64,000 nucleotides of DNA, taken from assembly GCF_000421705.1 (NCBI RefSeq), contig NZ_ATXN01000002.1, positions 930,001 through 994,000 on the forward strand, given 5' to 3'. The first letter of the stretch is position 1, and the number at the start of each line of letters is the position of its first letter. Shown one piece after another: positions 38,045 through 47,478 of this stretch. A program made the position numbers and the translations under genes. The DNA comes from Brevundimonas naejangsanensis DSM 23858 (lineage in GTDB: Bacteria; Pseudomonadota; Alphaproteobacteria; Caulobacterales; Caulobacteraceae). The notes under the pieces are model-generated. The model was not told the origin of the DNA and ran no database searches. It saw only the letters and a list, made by a program, of their open reading frames with translations.

Positions 38045-38572
38045 ATGAAGATTTCCCGTCTCGCGCTGGGCGCCTACGGCATCGCCCTGGCCGTCATCAT
38101 CCTGGACCAGTTGACCAAGGCCTGGGTGCTGGGGGCCATCGACGCCGCCCATATCTCCCACATCCCCGACGGCTATCGCATCGCCGAGGTCGCGCCGCCG
38201 GTCTTCAACCTGACCTATGTGCTGAACACGGGCGTCAGCTTCGGCCTGTTCGGCGGCGGCGCGGGGCGCTGGATCCTGAGCATCTTTTCGGTCGTGGTGG
38301 CGGGCCTGCTGGCCTGGTGGGCGACACGGGCGAATCGCCGCCTGCTGGTCGCGGCCATCGGCCTGGTCATGGGCGGCGCCGTCGGCAACGTCATCGACCG
38401 CATCCGCTTCGGCGGCGTGGTCGACTTCCTCGACTTTTCGGGCACCGGCCTGTTTCCGTGGATCTTCAACATAGCCGACAGCGGCATCACCATCGGGGTT
38501 ATGCTGCTGATCCTGGACAGCTTCCTGTCCGAGCGTCGCACGACTGTTGGCGCGGCCCACGAAAAGTCGTAA
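38045..38572 (+). CDS. lspA: Signal peptidase II (lipoprotein signal peptidase)
   Basis: An inner-membrane aspartyl protease that removes signal peptides from prolipoproteins; 175 residues, four helices. LDQLTKAWVL near the N-terminus, then NTGVSFGLF, GAVGNVIDRIRFGGVVDFLD (catalytic D127) and FNIADSGI (catalytic D145) are the family blocks. The lipoproteins predicted nearby would be substrates. The start at 38045 gives the normal N-terminus; longer frames upstream are antisense to the HAD gene. Confidence 0.97.
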   Translation: MKISRLALGAYGIALAVIILDQLTKAWVLGAIDAAHISHIPDGYRIAEVAPPVFNLTYVLNTGVSFGLFGGGAGRWILSIFSVVVAGLLAWWATRANRRLLVAAIGLVMGGAVGNVIDRIRFGGVVDFLDFSGTGLFPWIFNIADSGITIGVMLLILDSFLSERRTTVGAAHEKS

Positions 38573-38641
38573 TCACACCCTCTTAACTTATCGACCCGAG
38601 CCAGCGCCCCGACGGGCGCGCCTCCCGGAGCCGAACGACCC

Positions 38642-39208
38642 ATGCGTATCCGTCCCGTCCTGATCGCGACCCTGGCCGCCGGCGCGGCCCTCAGCCTGAG
38701 CGCCTGCGGATCGATGAAGCAGAGCATCGGCCTGTCAAAGGTTGTGCCGGATGAATTCGTCACCGTGGCCAGCGCCCCCCTGGTGGTGCCGCCCGAATAC
38801 GGCCTGACCCCGCCGACGCCGGGCGCCCCGCGTCCGCAGGAACTGGCCCCCGAAAGCGCCGCGCGCCAGATCCTGCTGGGTCAGCGCCAGGCGGTGACCC
38901 GCACGCCGGGCGAACAGGTCCTGGCCGCCGAGGCCGGCGCCGACCGTGCCGACCCCTTGGCCCGCTATGTCGTCGATGACGAGTTCGGCAACCTGGCGCA
39001 CAAGGAAGAAAGCTGGGCCAATCGCCTGATGTTCTGGCGCAAGAACGATCCGTCCAGCCAGGCTGCGACGGTGACCCAGACGCCGGAGGGCGCCAAGACC
39101 ATCGACGCCTCCAGCGAACACGCCCGTCTGGAAGCCCTGACCGGCGGCCGCGAGGGCATCACCATCGCCCCGCGTCGCGACACCCGCTTCAAGCTGCCGG
39201 GCCTGTAA
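38642..39208 (+). CDS. DUF3035 lipoprotein
   Basis: A 188-residue predicted lipoprotein: signal RIRPVLIATLAAGAALSLSAC. The DUF3035 pattern appears in VPDEFVTVASAPLVVPPEYG and PRPQELAPESAARQILLG. Function unknown; lspA is 69 bases upstream on the same strand, so they may be co-transcribed. A terminator follows. Confidence 0.88.
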   Translation: MRIRPVLIATLAAGAALSLSACGSMKQSIGLSKVVPDEFVTVASAPLVVPPEYGLTPPTPGAPRPQELAPESAARQILLGQRQAVTRTPGEQVLAAEAGADRADPLARYVVDDEFGNLAHKEESWANRLMFWRKNDPSSQAATVTQTPEGAKTIDASSEHARLEALTGGREGITIAPRRDTRFKLPGL

Positions 39209-39235
39209 GCGGCCTCAAGCCGTTCGAGAGATTAA

Positions 39236-39268
39236 AGGCGCGTTCGTTTCGACGGACGCGCCTTTTTC
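39236..39268 (+). terminator. Intrinsic terminator between the DUF3035 gene and ispH
   Basis: Stem AGGCGCGT / ACGCGCCT extended by further pairs around a short loop, followed by TTTTT on the plus strand. On the minus strand it ends in TTTAAT, so it may also stop ispH transcripts. Confidence 0.88.
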
Positions 39269-39277
39269 CTGTTTGGA

Positions 39278-40249
39278 TCAGGTCGTCAGGGCGCGCGGCA
39301 GTTTGAAGGTCACGGTCTCGCGGGCGCCGTCGTCCTCGGTCACGGTGACGTCGAAGCGAGTCCGCAGGGCGTCGATCACCCCCTGCACCAGCGGCTCGGG
39401 CGCCGAGGCCCCGGCGGTCAGGCCGACCGTCTCAACCCTGTCGAACCAGCTCCAGTCCAGATCGCCCGCATCATCGACCAGACGCGCGTCGCCCGCCCCC
39501 GCCTTCAGCGCCACATCCACCAGCCGCGCCGAGTTGGAGGAGTTCTTGGACCCCACCACCAGCACCAGGCCGCAACCGTCGCCCAGCCGCTTGACCGCCT
39601 CCTGACGGTTGGTGGTGGCGTAGCAGATGTCTTCCTTGTGCGGGTCGGGCAGTTCGGGGAAGCGCCGCTTCAGCGCCGCCAGAATCTCGGCGGTGTCGTC
39701 AACGGACAGCGTCGTCTGGGTGGCGTAGGCTAGCGGCTGATCGCCGGGACGCTGGAAGTTTTCCGCATCCTCGACCGTCTCCACCAGACTGATGGCCCCG
39801 GCGGGAAGTTGGCCCATGGTGCCGACGACCTCGGGGTGGCCCGCGTGGCCGATCAGGATGACGTGGCGGCCTGCAGCGAAATTGCGCTCGGCCTCGACGT
39901 GGACCTTGGACACCAGCGGGCAGGTCGCGTCCAGAAACAGCATCTCGCGCGAGCGGGCTGTGGCGGGCACAGACTTGGGCACGCCGTGAGCCGAGAAGAC
40001 CACCGGCCGATCATCCGGGCACTCATCCAGTTCCTTGACGAAGACGGCGCCCAGCCCTTTCAGCCGATCAACGACGTGTCGGTTGTGAACGATCTCGTGG
40101 CGCACATAGACGGGAGCGCCGTATTTCTCGATGGCGCGCTCCACGATCTGGATCGCCCGGTCCACCCCGGCGCAGAAGCCGCGCGGCGTCGCCATGCGAA
40201 CGATCAGGGGGCGTCGTTGAAACTGTGAGGGCGGTACAGGCGCGTTCAT
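39278..40249 (-). CDS. ispH: 4-hydroxy-3-methylbut-2-enyl diphosphate reductase
   Basis: The last enzyme of the MEP isoprenoid pathway, making IPP and DMAPP with a [4Fe-4S] cluster; 323 residues. Cluster cysteines are in [13 protein letters not shown] (C26), FLDATCPLV and [33 protein letters not shown] and [10 protein letters not shown] are further signatures. The start at 40249 gives a family-like beginning; it is divergent from a secreted-protein gene. Confidence 0.97.
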   Translation of the reverse strand: MNAPVPPSQFQRRPLIVRMATPRGFCAGVDRAIQIVERAIEKYGAPVYVRHEIVHNRHVVDRLKGLGAVFVKELDECPDDRPVVFSAHGVPKSVPATARSREMLFLDATCPLVSKVHVEAERNFAAGRHVILIGHAGHPEVVGTMGQLPAGAISLVETVEDAENFQRPGDQPLAYATQTTLSVDDTAEILAALKRRFPELPDPHKEDICYATTNRQEAVKRLGDGCGLVLVVGSKNSSNSARLVDVALKAGAGDARLVDDAGDLDWSWFDRVETVGLTAGASAPEPLVQGVIDALRTRFDVTVTEDDGARETVTFKLPRALTT

Positions 40250-40397
40250 GGCCGCGAACTTAGGACTTTGCGCGCCGGATCGCCACCGGAAGTCCGCGCG
40301 CCGTTTGCCGCGCCTCGCTTTAGCCGCTATCACCACCCAGCGTGGCCCGTTCGGGCGTCTGATCGGCCCGCCTTCATCGACTGCCGGAAAGCTCCTG

Positions 40398-41045
40398 ATG
40401 CGTCGCGTCCTGACCGCCCTCGCCGCCCTTTCTCTTACGGCCGCGCTGATCCCCCACGCCGCCGAGGCCCAGAGCGGGCGCCCACAAGGCGGCCAACAGG
40501 GCGGACAGAAGGCTGAAAAGGCGCCGTCGCGCCCGATGCGTTTCGCTCCGCTCAGCCGCCGCGCCAACGCCGGTCCCTGCCCCTATGTGAAGATTCTCTA
40601 CGACGCGGCCCGCTACGTCGAACTGGCGGACTATGAGCGTCCCTCGGCCAGCGGCGTCGGCTTCACCGGCGAGATCGAAGGCGTCAATTCCGACTGCACC
40701 TATCGCGAAAACGATCCGATCCGTCTGGACATGAATCTGCTGTTCAGCCTGGGCAAGGGTCCGCAGGCGCAGGGCGACGCCCGCACCTATCGCTACTGGA
40801 TCGCCGTGACCGAGCGGAACTCCGCCGTTCTGGCCAAGGAATATTTCGATCTGCCGGTAACCTTCGGCGGGGCCGACCGCACCCAGGCAGAGGCCAGCCA
40901 GACCATCGTCATCCCGCGCGCCGAAGCCACCACCAGCGGCGGCCACTTCGAGGTCCTGATCGGCTTTGAGATCACGCCCGAAAACGCCGAGTTCAACCGA
41001 TCCGGCAGCCGTTTCCGCCCGACTGCGGGCCAACAGACCGACTAA
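40398..41045 (+). CDS. Secreted hypothetical protein upstream of argS
   Basis: A 215-residue exported protein: signal [20 protein letters not shown] with likely cleavage after AEA, then a Gln/Gly-rich linker ([14 protein letters not shown]). The mature domain has [18 protein letters not shown] and a second cysteine in [11 protein letters not shown], perhaps a disulfide, and a C-terminal beta-rich part with [15 protein letters not shown] do not recognise the family. GGAAAG lies before the chosen ATG; a longer frame from 40248 would give an improbable basic leader. argS starts 3 bases after its stop. Confidence 0.8.
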   Translation: MRRVLTALAALSLTAALIPHAAEAQSGRPQGGQQGGQKAEKAPSRPMRFAPLSRRANAGPCPYVKILYDAARYVELADYERPSASGVGFTGEIEGVNSDCTYRENDPIRLDMNLLFSLGKGPQAQGDARTYRYWIAVTERNSAVLAKEYFDLPVTFGGADRTQAEASQTIVIPRAEATTSGGHFEVLIGFEITPENAEFNRSGSRFRPTAGQQTD

Positions 41046-41048
41046 GAC

Positions 41049-42848
41049 ATGACCGACCTCAAGACTTCTCTCAGCGAAGCGGTCGGGTCCGCCTTCGCCG
41101 CCGAAGGCGTGGACAAGGCCCTGGCCCGCGTCACCGCCTCCGACCGTCCCGATCTGGCCGACTTCCAGTCGAACGGCGCCCTGGCCGCCGCCAAGGCGCT
41201 GAAGGCCAATCCGCGCGAACTGGCCGCCAGGGTGGCCGAGCGTCTGGCGGCCGATCCGCGCCTGTCGTCGGTCGAGGTCGCCGGGCCCGGCTTCATCAAC
41301 ATGAAGCTGTCGAATGCGGCCCTGGCGCAGCGCGCAGCCGAGGTCGCGGCGGACGAAGAACTGGCCGGCGCCTCGCGCGTCGAACCGCGTAAGGTCGTCA
41401 TCGACTACGGCGGCCCAAACGTGGCCAAGCCCATGCACGTCGGCCATTTGCGCAGCGCCATCATCGGCGAGAGCCTGAAGCGGCTGTTCCGCCTGCGCGG
41501 CGACGAAGTGGTCGGCGACGCCCACTTCGGCGACTGGGGCTTCCAGATGGGCCTGCTGATCACCGCCTGCGGCGACGAAGGGCTCGCAGACGCCTTCATA
41601 ACCGAGGGCGACGGCCCCTTCCCGACCGAGACGCCGGTGACTCTGGCCGACCTGGACCGACTGTATCCGCTGGCGGCGGGCAAGGCCAAGGAAGACCCCG
41701 CCTTCCGCGACCGCGCCCGCAAGGCGACCGCCGAACTGCAGGGCGGCCGCCCCGGCTATCGCGCCCTGTGGCAGCACTTCGTCGCCGTCAGCCGCGAGGC
41801 GCTGAAGCGCGAATATGACGACCTGTCGGTCGACTTCGACCTGTGGAACGGCGAGAGCGACGCCGATCCCCTGATGGACGAGATGATCGCCGACCTGAAG
41901 GCCAAGGGTCTGTTGGTCGAGGACGACGGCGCCCAGGTGGTTCACGTCGCCCGCGACGGCGAGACCCGCAAGAAGAAGCTGGCCGACGGCTCGGTGATCG
42001 AGGCGCCGTCGCCCCCGCCCCTGCTGGTCATCAGCTCGGAAGGTTCGGCCATGTACGGCACGACCGACCTTGCGACGATCCTGGACCGCAAGAAATCGAT
42101 CGGCCCGGACCTGATCCTCTACGTCGTGGACGAGCGTCAGGCCGAGCATTTCGAACAGGTCTTCCGCGCCGCCTATCTGGCCGGATACGCGCCCGAGAAG
42201 TCGCTGGAACACCTCGGCTTCGGCACCATGAACGGCGCCGACGGCAAGCCGTTCAAGACCCGCGCGGGCGGCGTCCTGAAGCTGCGCGACCTGATCGATC
42301 AGGCGACGGAAAAAGCGCGCGAGCGCCTGCATGAGGCCAAGCTGGGCGACGACCTGCCCGCCGAAGAGTTCGAGGATATCGCCCACAAGGTGGCGGTGGC
42401 CGCGCTGAAGTTCTCGGACCTGTCGAACAACCGCACGACCAGCTACGTCTTCGACCTCGACCGCTTCATGAGCTTCGAGGGCAAGACCGGCCCCTATCTG
42501 CTGTATCAGGCCGTGCGGGTGAAATCCCTGCTGCGCAAGGCTGCAGAACAGGGCGTGGCCTTCGCCCCCATCGTCATCGAGGAAGCCGCCGAACGCGATC
42601 TGGCCCTGACGCTGGACGCCTTCGACGCGGCCACGGCGGACGCCTATGACAAGCGCTCGCCCAACCTGATCGCCGAACACGCCTATCGGCTGGCCCAGAG
42701 CTTCTCGAAGTTCTACGCCGCCTGCCCGATCCTGGTGGCGCCGGACGAAGCGACCAAGGGCTCGCGCCTGGCCCTGGCCGCCGCGACCCTGCACCAGCTG
42801 GAGACGGCGCTGGGCCTGCTGGGCATCGAGACGCCCGAGCGGATGTAA
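41049..42848 (+). CDS. argS: Arginyl-tRNA synthetase
   Basis: Charges tRNA-Arg; 599 residues. The HIGH-type motif is [16 protein letters not shown]. The KMSK region is the arginine-type variant [28 protein letters not shown] and the C-terminal DALR domain with [21 protein letters not shown] are typical. It is co-directional with the secreted hypothetical 3 bases upstream. Confidence 0.98.
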   Translation: MTDLKTSLSEAVGSAFAAEGVDKALARVTASDRPDLADFQSNGALAAAKALKANPRELAARVAERLAADPRLSSVEVAGPGFINMKLSNAALAQRAAEVAADEELAGASRVEPRKVVIDYGGPNVAKPMHVGHLRSAIIGESLKRLFRLRGDEVVGDAHFGDWGFQMGLLITACGDEGLADAFITEGDGPFPTETPVTLADLDRLYPLAAGKAKEDPAFRDRARKATAELQGGRPGYRALWQHFVAVSREALKREYDDLSVDFDLWNGESDADPLMDEMIADLKAKGLLVEDDGAQVVHVARDGETRKKKLADGSVIEAPSPPPLLVISSEGSAMYGTTDLATILDRKKSIGPDLILYVVDERQAEHFEQVFRAAYLAGYAPEKSLEHLGFGTMNGADGKPFKTRAGGVLKLRDLIDQATEKARERLHEAKLGDDLPAEEFEDIAHKVAVAALKFSDLSNNRTTSYVFDLDRFMSFEGKTGPYLLYQAVRVKSLLRKAAEQGVAFAPIVIEEAAERDLALTLDAFDAATADAYDKRSPNLIAEHAYRLAQSFSKFYAACPILVAPDEATKGSRLALAAATLHQLETALGLLGIETPERM

Positions 42849-42887
42849 TGTGATAAGGGGGAGGCGACCGCCAAGGAGCCTCCCCTC

Positions 42888-43898
42888 ATGTCCCTCGACG
42901 CCTTCATCGCCGGCCTGCCCAAGGCCGAACTGCACCTGCACATCGAAGGCTCGCTCGAGCCCGAACTGATGTTCGAGCTGGCGCAGCGCAACGGCGTCGC
43001 TATCCCCTACGACGGCGTCGAGGCCGTGCGCGCGGCCTATGACTTCTCGAACCTGCAGGACTTCCTCGACATCTATTATGCTGGCGCGGCCGTGCTGCTG
43101 ACCCGTCAGGACTTCGAGGATCTGGCCTTCGCCTATTTCCAGCGCGCCGCCGCCGACAACGTGCGCCACGCCGAGATTTTCTTCGATCCCCAGACCCACA
43201 CCGACCGGGGCGTCCCCTTCGCCGTCGTGGTCGAGGGCCTGATCGCAGGCATGGACCGGGCCAGGAGTGAGCTGGGCGTGACCTCCGGCCTGATCCTCAG
43301 CTTCCTGCGCCACCTCAGCGAGGACGAAGCCTTCGCCACGCTGGAAATGGCCAAGCCCTATCTGCACCACTTCATCGGCGTCGGGCTGGATTCATCGGAA
43401 GTCGGCCACCCGCCGTCGAAGTTCCAGCGCGTCTTCGCCGCCGCTCGCGAGTTGGGCCTGAAGCTGTGCGCCCATGCGGGCGAGGAAGGCCCGCCGGAAT
43501 ACGTGCGCGAGGCGCTGGACCTGCTGCACATCGACCGCATGGACCACGGCAACCGCTCGATGGAGGACGAGGCCCTGATCGCCCGCCTGGCCGCCGAACA
43601 GATGACGCTGACGGTCTGCCCCCTGTCGAACCTGAAGCTGTGCGTGGTCAAGGATCTGAAGGATCACCAGGTCCCCGAGATGCTGCGCCGGGGCCTGCAC
43701 GTCACCCTGAACTCGGACGACCCCTCCTATTTCGGCGGCTATGTGAACGCCAACTATATCCAGTTGGCCGAGGCGGTCGGCCTGACGCGGGAGCAGGTGA
43801 CGCAACTGGCGAAGAACAGTTTCGAAGGCAGCTTCCTGAACGACGCCGACAAGGCCGCGAGGATCGCCGAGGTCGATGCCTACGCGGCGGCGAACTGA
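42888..43898 (+). CDS. Adenine/adenosine deaminase family protein, probably adenine deaminase type 2
   Basis: A 336-residue zinc deaminase of the adenosine deaminase superfamily. Zinc ligands are in [18 protein letters not shown] and CAHAGEEG (His and catalytic Glu), with HGNRSMED and [10 protein letters not shown] completing the site. The block [16 protein letters not shown] is the pattern I associate with the adenine-deaminase (type 2) branch rather than true adenosine deaminases. Either way it feeds purine salvage, giving hypoxanthine or inosine. GGAGCCTCCCCTC precedes the ATG. A hairpin repeat follows the stop. Confidence 0.92.
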   Translation: MSLDAFIAGLPKAELHLHIEGSLEPELMFELAQRNGVAIPYDGVEAVRAAYDFSNLQDFLDIYYAGAAVLLTRQDFEDLAFAYFQRAAADNVRHAEIFFDPQTHTDRGVPFAVVVEGLIAGMDRARSELGVTSGLILSFLRHLSEDEAFATLEMAKPYLHHFIGVGLDSSEVGHPPSKFQRVFAAARELGLKLCAHAGEEGPPEYVREALDLLHIDRMDHGNRSMEDEALIARLAAEQMTLTVCPLSNLKLCVVKDLKDHQVPEMLRRGLHVTLNSDDPSYFGGYVNANYIQLAEAVGLTREQVTQLAKNSFEGSFLNDADKAARIAEVDAYAAAN

Positions 43899-43902
43899 GA
43901 CC

Positions 43903-43966
43903 CTTCCTTCCGTCATCCTCCGGCAAGCCGCGCAAGCGGCGCAGACCGGGGGATGACGAACGAAGG
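43903..43966. repeat. Palindromic repeat element (second family)
   Basis: Nested inverted repeat: outer CCTTCC-TTCGTCATCC-like arms (CCGTCATCCTCCGG and CCGGGGGATGACG) and an inner GCCGCGCAAGCGGC hairpin. It shares its outer sequence with the larger element at 45332-45489. Confidence 0.8.
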
Positions 43967-44004
43967 AGGCGGGCCGCGCCAGACCTCACTATCGAGCCAC
44001 AAAT

Positions 44005-44019
44005 GTTCCTGATATGTTC
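44005..44019 (+). promoter_or_regulatory. LexA-binding SOS box
   Basis: GTTC-CTGATAT-GTTC exactly fits the alphaproteobacterial LexA operator GTTC-N7-GTTC. It ends 5 bases before the ATG of the Y-family polymerase gene, so bound LexA would cover the start of transcription. Such genes are induced when RecA triggers LexA cleavage after DNA damage. Confidence 0.85.
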
Positions 44020-44024
44020 ACCAC

Positions 44025-45326
44025 ATGGAGCACCCCGGCCGAAAGCCTGATGAAGACGCCGCGGGGCTGCGCTGGCTGTTCATCGACCTGAACGCCTTCT
44101 TCGCCAGCGTCGAGCAGCAGCGGAACCCCGACTGGCGCGGCAAGCCGGTCATCGTCCGCCCGGCGATCAGCGAATACACCGGCGCCATCGCCGCCAGCTA
44201 TGAGAGCAAGGCCTTCGGCGTCCGCACCGGGATGCAGGTGGCCGAGGCGCGCCGCCTGTGCCCCGACCTGATCGTCGCCGAGGCGCGGCCCGACCTCTAT
44301 GTTCAGGTCCACAAGCAGATCATGGAAGAAATCGACCGACACGTGCCGGTGTGGAAGGTCGGCTCCATCGACGAATGCTCGTGCGAACTGATCGGGCCGG
44401 AGCGGCGCGAGGCGAACGCCGTCGCCCTGGCCCGGCGCATTCAGGCGGGGATCATGGAGAATGTGGGCGAGTGCCTGCGGTCCTCCATCGGGCTGGCGCC
44501 TTCACGGTTTCTGGCCAAGACGGCCTGCGGCATGAAGAAGCCCGCCGGGCTGACCATATTGCGCGCCCATGAACTGCCCGGCGCCATCCTGCACCTGCCG
44601 CTGTCGCAGTATCCGGGTGTCGGCTCGCGCATGCAGCAAAGGCTGGCCGCGGCGGGCGTCACGGACACGGCGGGTCTGTGGAGCATGACCGCCAAGGAGG
44701 CGCGCGCGGTCTGGAACAGCATCGAGGGCGAGCGCATCTGGCGCGGCCTGCACGGTCTCGACAGCGAGCCGACGCCGGTCAAGCCGCCCGCCTCCATCAG
44801 CCACAGCCATGTGCTGGCGCAGGCCATGCGCAACCCGGACAAGGCGCGGGCGGTCGCGCGGCGGCTGATGGTCAAGTGCGGGGCGCGGTTGCGGCGGATG
44901 GGGCTGACGGGCGCGGGCATCAGCCTGCATCTCGACATGGGGCCGAAGGGCGCCAAGCGCGGCTGGGACACGACGGGCCTGACCCGCGCCATCGCCCCGA
45001 CGCAGGACACCTTCGCCCTGCTGGCTGCGCTGGACGCGCTGTGGCGCCGGGTCGAGCCGGAACTGGAGGCCGGGCGGCTGAGCTATGTCGGCGTCGGCGT
45101 CCACGGCCTGACGGCGCGCGACGCTTTCGAGGCCGACCTGTTCGACATCGGCCCAGATCAGGGCGGCGATGCGCCGTCCCTTCGCCTGTCGCAGGCGCTG
45201 GATGCGCTGAACAAACGCTATGGCAAGGACACGGTCAGCATTGGTCCCAAGGCGGGCCTGCCCGACTACATCGGCGCCAAGATCGCCTTCACCCGCATCC
45301 CCGACGAGGCAGATTTCTATGAGTGA
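44025..45326 (+). CDS. Y-family translesion DNA polymerase
   Basis: A 433-residue lesion-bypass polymerase of the DinB/ImpB group. Catalytic metal residues are D21 in LFIDLNAFFASVE and D116/E117 in VGSIDECSCEL; the finger segment YTGAIAASYESKAFGVRTGM is typical. A helix-hairpin-helix region (QYPGVGSRMQQRLAAAGV) and a little-finger domain follow. A LexA box lies immediately upstream, leaving no room for a normal ribosome-binding site, so translation may be leaderless. No ImuA, DnaE2 or beta-clamp-dependent partner is adjacent, so it is a solo SOS polymerase rather than an imuAB-dnaE2 cassette. Confidence 0.93.
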   Translation: MEHPGRKPDEDAAGLRWLFIDLNAFFASVEQQRNPDWRGKPVIVRPAISEYTGAIAASYESKAFGVRTGMQVAEARRLCPDLIVAEARPDLYVQVHKQIMEEIDRHVPVWKVGSIDECSCELIGPERREANAVALARRIQAGIMENVGECLRSSIGLAPSRFLAKTACGMKKPAGLTILRAHELPGAILHLPLSQYPGVGSRMQQRLAAAGVTDTAGLWSMTAKEARAVWNSIEGERIWRGLHGLDSEPTPVKPPASISHSHVLAQAMRNPDKARAVARRLMVKCGARLRRMGLTGAGISLHLDMGPKGAKRGWDTTGLTRAIAPTQDTFALLAALDALWRRVEPELEAGRLSYVGVGVHGLTARDAFEADLFDIGPDQGGDAPSLRLSQALDALNKRYGKDTVSIGPKAGLPDYIGAKIAFTRIPDEADFYE

Positions 45327-45331
45327 GTTCC

Positions 45332-45489
45332 CTTTCGTCATCCTCCGGCGAGCGTAGCGAGACCGGGGGACCCAGCGGCGCGCGTGAGCGCGAAACAGCC
45401 ACGCGCAGCGCTTGCCGCAAAGGTCGCCTTCGGCGCCGCTGGGTCCCCCGGTCTGCGCCGCTGCGCGGCTTGCCGTAGGATGACGAAAG
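45332..45489. repeat. Large inverted-repeat element
   Basis: CTTTCGTCATCCTCCGGC at the left end is matched in reverse orientation at the right end (GCCGTAGGATGACGAAAG), with inner arms GACCGGGGGACCCAGCGGCG and its near-complement at 45435-45455. It fills the gap between the convergent Y-polymerase and pncA genes. Confidence 0.85.
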
Positions 45490-45500
45490 AAAAAGAGCAG

Positions 45501-46133
45501 TCAGCCGATGAGCGACGCAGCCTCGATCTCAGCCACGCCCAGCACCGCGAAACTGGTCTTGGCGGCCGCCGCCGTGTCCGGGGCGATGGCGCGGCAGGCG
45601 TCTTCGATGACCACGGCCTCAAAGCCTTCGTTCACCGCGTCTTCGGCGGTGAAGCGCACGCAGTAGTCATAGGCCAGACCGCACAGGAAAACGCGCTTCA
45701 CGCCCAGATCGCGCAGCAGGCCCGCCAGACCCGTCGCCGTCCTGTGGTCGTTCTCATAGAAGCCGGAATAGGAATCGACCGCCGGATTATAGCCCTTGCG
45801 GACCACGGCCAGCGCCTTGTTCACCGCAGGCGCCGCGTCGGGGTGAAAGTCCGCCCCCGGCGTCCCCTGCACGCAGTGATCCGGCCACAGCATCTGCGGA
45901 CCGTAGGCGACCTCGATCTGCGTGAAGGGCGCCGCGCCTGCGTGGTTGGAAGCGAAGCTGATCTGGTCCGGCGTGTGCCAGTCCTGAGTGGCGATGACGG
46001 TCGCGAACCGTTCGGCCAGTTGGTTGATCAGGGGCATGATCGCCGCCCCGCCCTGCACCGCCAGGGCGCCGCCCTCGCAGAAGTCGTTCTGGGCGTCGAT
46101 GACCAGCAGGGCGTCAGAAGCGTCGATCTCCAT
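45501..46133 (-). CDS. pncA: Nicotinamidase
   Basis: Converts nicotinamide to nicotinate in NAD salvage (and activates pyrazinamide); 210 residues. The catalytic aspartate D13 is in LLVIDAQNDFCEGG, the metal site in ATQDWHTPDQISF, the lysine in VVRKGYNP and the nucleophilic cysteine in CGLAYDYCVRFTAED. It starts 4 bases after the fbp stop, so the two are probably one transcript. Confidence 0.95.
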   Translation of the reverse strand: MEIDASDALLVIDAQNDFCEGGALAVQGGAAIMPLINQLAERFATVIATQDWHTPDQISFASNHAGAAPFTQIEVAYGPQMLWPDHCVQGTPGADFHPDAAPAVNKALAVVRKGYNPAVDSYSGFYENDHRTATGLAGLLRDLGVKRVFLCGLAYDYCVRFTAEDAVNEGFEAVVIEDACRAIAPDTAAAAKTSFAVLGVAEIEAASLIG

Positions 46134-46137
46134 GGCG

Positions 46138-47106
46138 TCAGGCCGCCGCGATCTGGTCGACTTCGTTGGCCGAGCCGAGCACGACCGGCACCCGCTGGTG
46201 CAGTTCGGTCGGGGTCACGTCCATAATGGCCTGCCTGCCGTCGGTAGTGGACTTGCCGCCCGCCTGCTCGACCAGGAAGGACATGGGGTTGCCCTCATAC
46301 ATCAGGCGCAGCTTGCCCGGCTTGTTCGGCTCGCGCGCATCCCACGGATAGAGGAAGACGCCGCCGCGCATCAGGATGCGGTGCACGTCGGCCACCATGG
46401 CGGCGACCCAGCGCATGTTGAAGTTCTTGCCGCGCGGGCCGTCCGCGCCCTTCAGGCAGCCGTCGACATAGCGCTGGACGCTCTCGGCCCAGTGGCGCTG
46501 GTTCGACATGTTGATGGCGAACTCCTTGGTATCCGCCGGAATGCGCACGTCCTCATGCGTCATCAGCCAGCGGCCGTCGGGCGCCAGGGTGAAGCCCGCC
46601 ACGCCCTTGCCCGTGGTCAGCACCAGCATGGCCTGACCGGCATAGACGGCGTAGAGCGCCGCGACCTGATGTCGCCCCGATTGCAGGAAGTCGGCCTCGG
46701 TCGGCTGGGCCGAAGGCGATTTCAGCACCGAGACGATGGTGCCGACCGGCGCATTGATGTCGATGTTGGACGAGCCGTCCAGGGGGTCGAACAGCACCAG
46801 ATACTCGCCCGCCGCATTGGCCGAGGGCTGCATCGTGTCCTTTTCCTCGGACGCCACGCCCGCCACGGCGGGGCAGGCCAGCAGGGCCTCGGTCAGCAGG
46901 TCGTCGGCGATGACGTCCAGCTTCTTCTGCTCTTCGTCCTGCACATTGACGGCGCCCGACGCGCCCAGCGCCCCGACCAGGGCGCCGCCCGCCACCACCT
47001 GGCGGATCTCGACGCAGGCGGCGGCCGCCGTCGTCAGCGTCGCGACCAGTCCCTGCGGCAGGTCGAGGGAGACGAGGTGGGCGGCGAGATCGGTGCGGGC
47101 GGTCAT
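46138..47106 (-). CDS. fbp: Fructose-1,6-bisphosphatase class 1
   Basis: Hydrolyses fructose 1,6-bisphosphate in gluconeogenesis; 322 residues. [14 protein letters not shown] is the metal-binding signature, followed by [20 protein letters not shown] and [14 protein letters not shown]. Start at 47106 ([11 protein letters not shown]) is the family-like N-terminus; longer frames upstream run antisense through the riboswitch and gcvT. It is divergent from the glycine riboswitch. Confidence 0.97.
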   Translation of the reverse strand: MTARTDLAAHLVSLDLPQGLVATLTTAAAACVEIRQVVAGGALVGALGASGAVNVQDEEQKKLDVIADDLLTEALLACPAVAGVASEEKDTMQPSANAAGEYLVLFDPLDGSSNIDINAPVGTIVSVLKSPSAQPTEADFLQSGRHQVAALYAVYAGQAMLVLTTGKGVAGFTLAPDGRWLMTHEDVRIPADTKEFAINMSNQRHWAESVQRYVDGCLKGADGPRGKNFNMRWVAAMVADVHRILMRGGVFLYPWDAREPNKPGKLRLMYEGNPMSFLVEQAGGKSTTDGRQAIMDVTPTELHQRVPVVLGSANEVDQIAAA

Positions 47107-47224
47107 GACGTCCTTGAAATCCTGTGGGCGAAGCGGGGTTCCGCCCCTCATGGCCCTTAGGATCGACGGCGGCAAGTCCGGCGCCGCTTGACTCGGCGCT
47201 GGATTCACGGCCTTAGGTCGAACG

Positions 47225-47430
47225 CTCTCGCGGGAGAGACCGGGGCCGTTCGCGGCGCCCGGAGCCGAAGGCGCAACCGCCCCGGAAACGCTCAGGCAAA
47301 AGGACCGCGAAAGCGCACGGACGCTGGAAAGTCGCCGAAGGACGGAGGGTCCCGACGCGCGCCGACGGAGCAAGGCCGAACCTTTTCGGGAACGGTCGGA
47401 ATCTCTCAGGCTTCGAAGACAGCGGGGGCG
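47225..47430 (+). promoter_or_regulatory. Tandem glycine riboswitch controlling the gcv operon
   Basis: First aptamer: CGCGGGAGAGAC at 47229-47240, GCCGAAGGCGCAACCGC at 47264-47280, CGCTCAGGCAAAAGGAC at 47289-47305 and CTGGAAAG at 47324-47331. Second aptamer: GCCGACGGAGCAA near 47361-47373 and GAATCTCTCAGGC at 47399-47411, with ACAGCGGGGGCGC after it. Both match the conserved cores of the glycine (gcvT) riboswitch, in the usual two-aptamer order. It lies 48 bases before the gcvT start, the classic position for switching glycine cleavage on when glycine is plentiful. It occupies most of the 372-base gap between fbp and gcvT. Confidence 0.95.
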
Positions 47431-47478
47431 CAACGACGGCGAAGCTATCGCCGCAACCTGCGACCCGGAGGCGACGCC

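Noticed and set aside
40374..43370. A 998-codon open frame on the minus strand
   Set aside because: Antisense to argS and the deaminase; composition and lack of motifs show a shadow frame.
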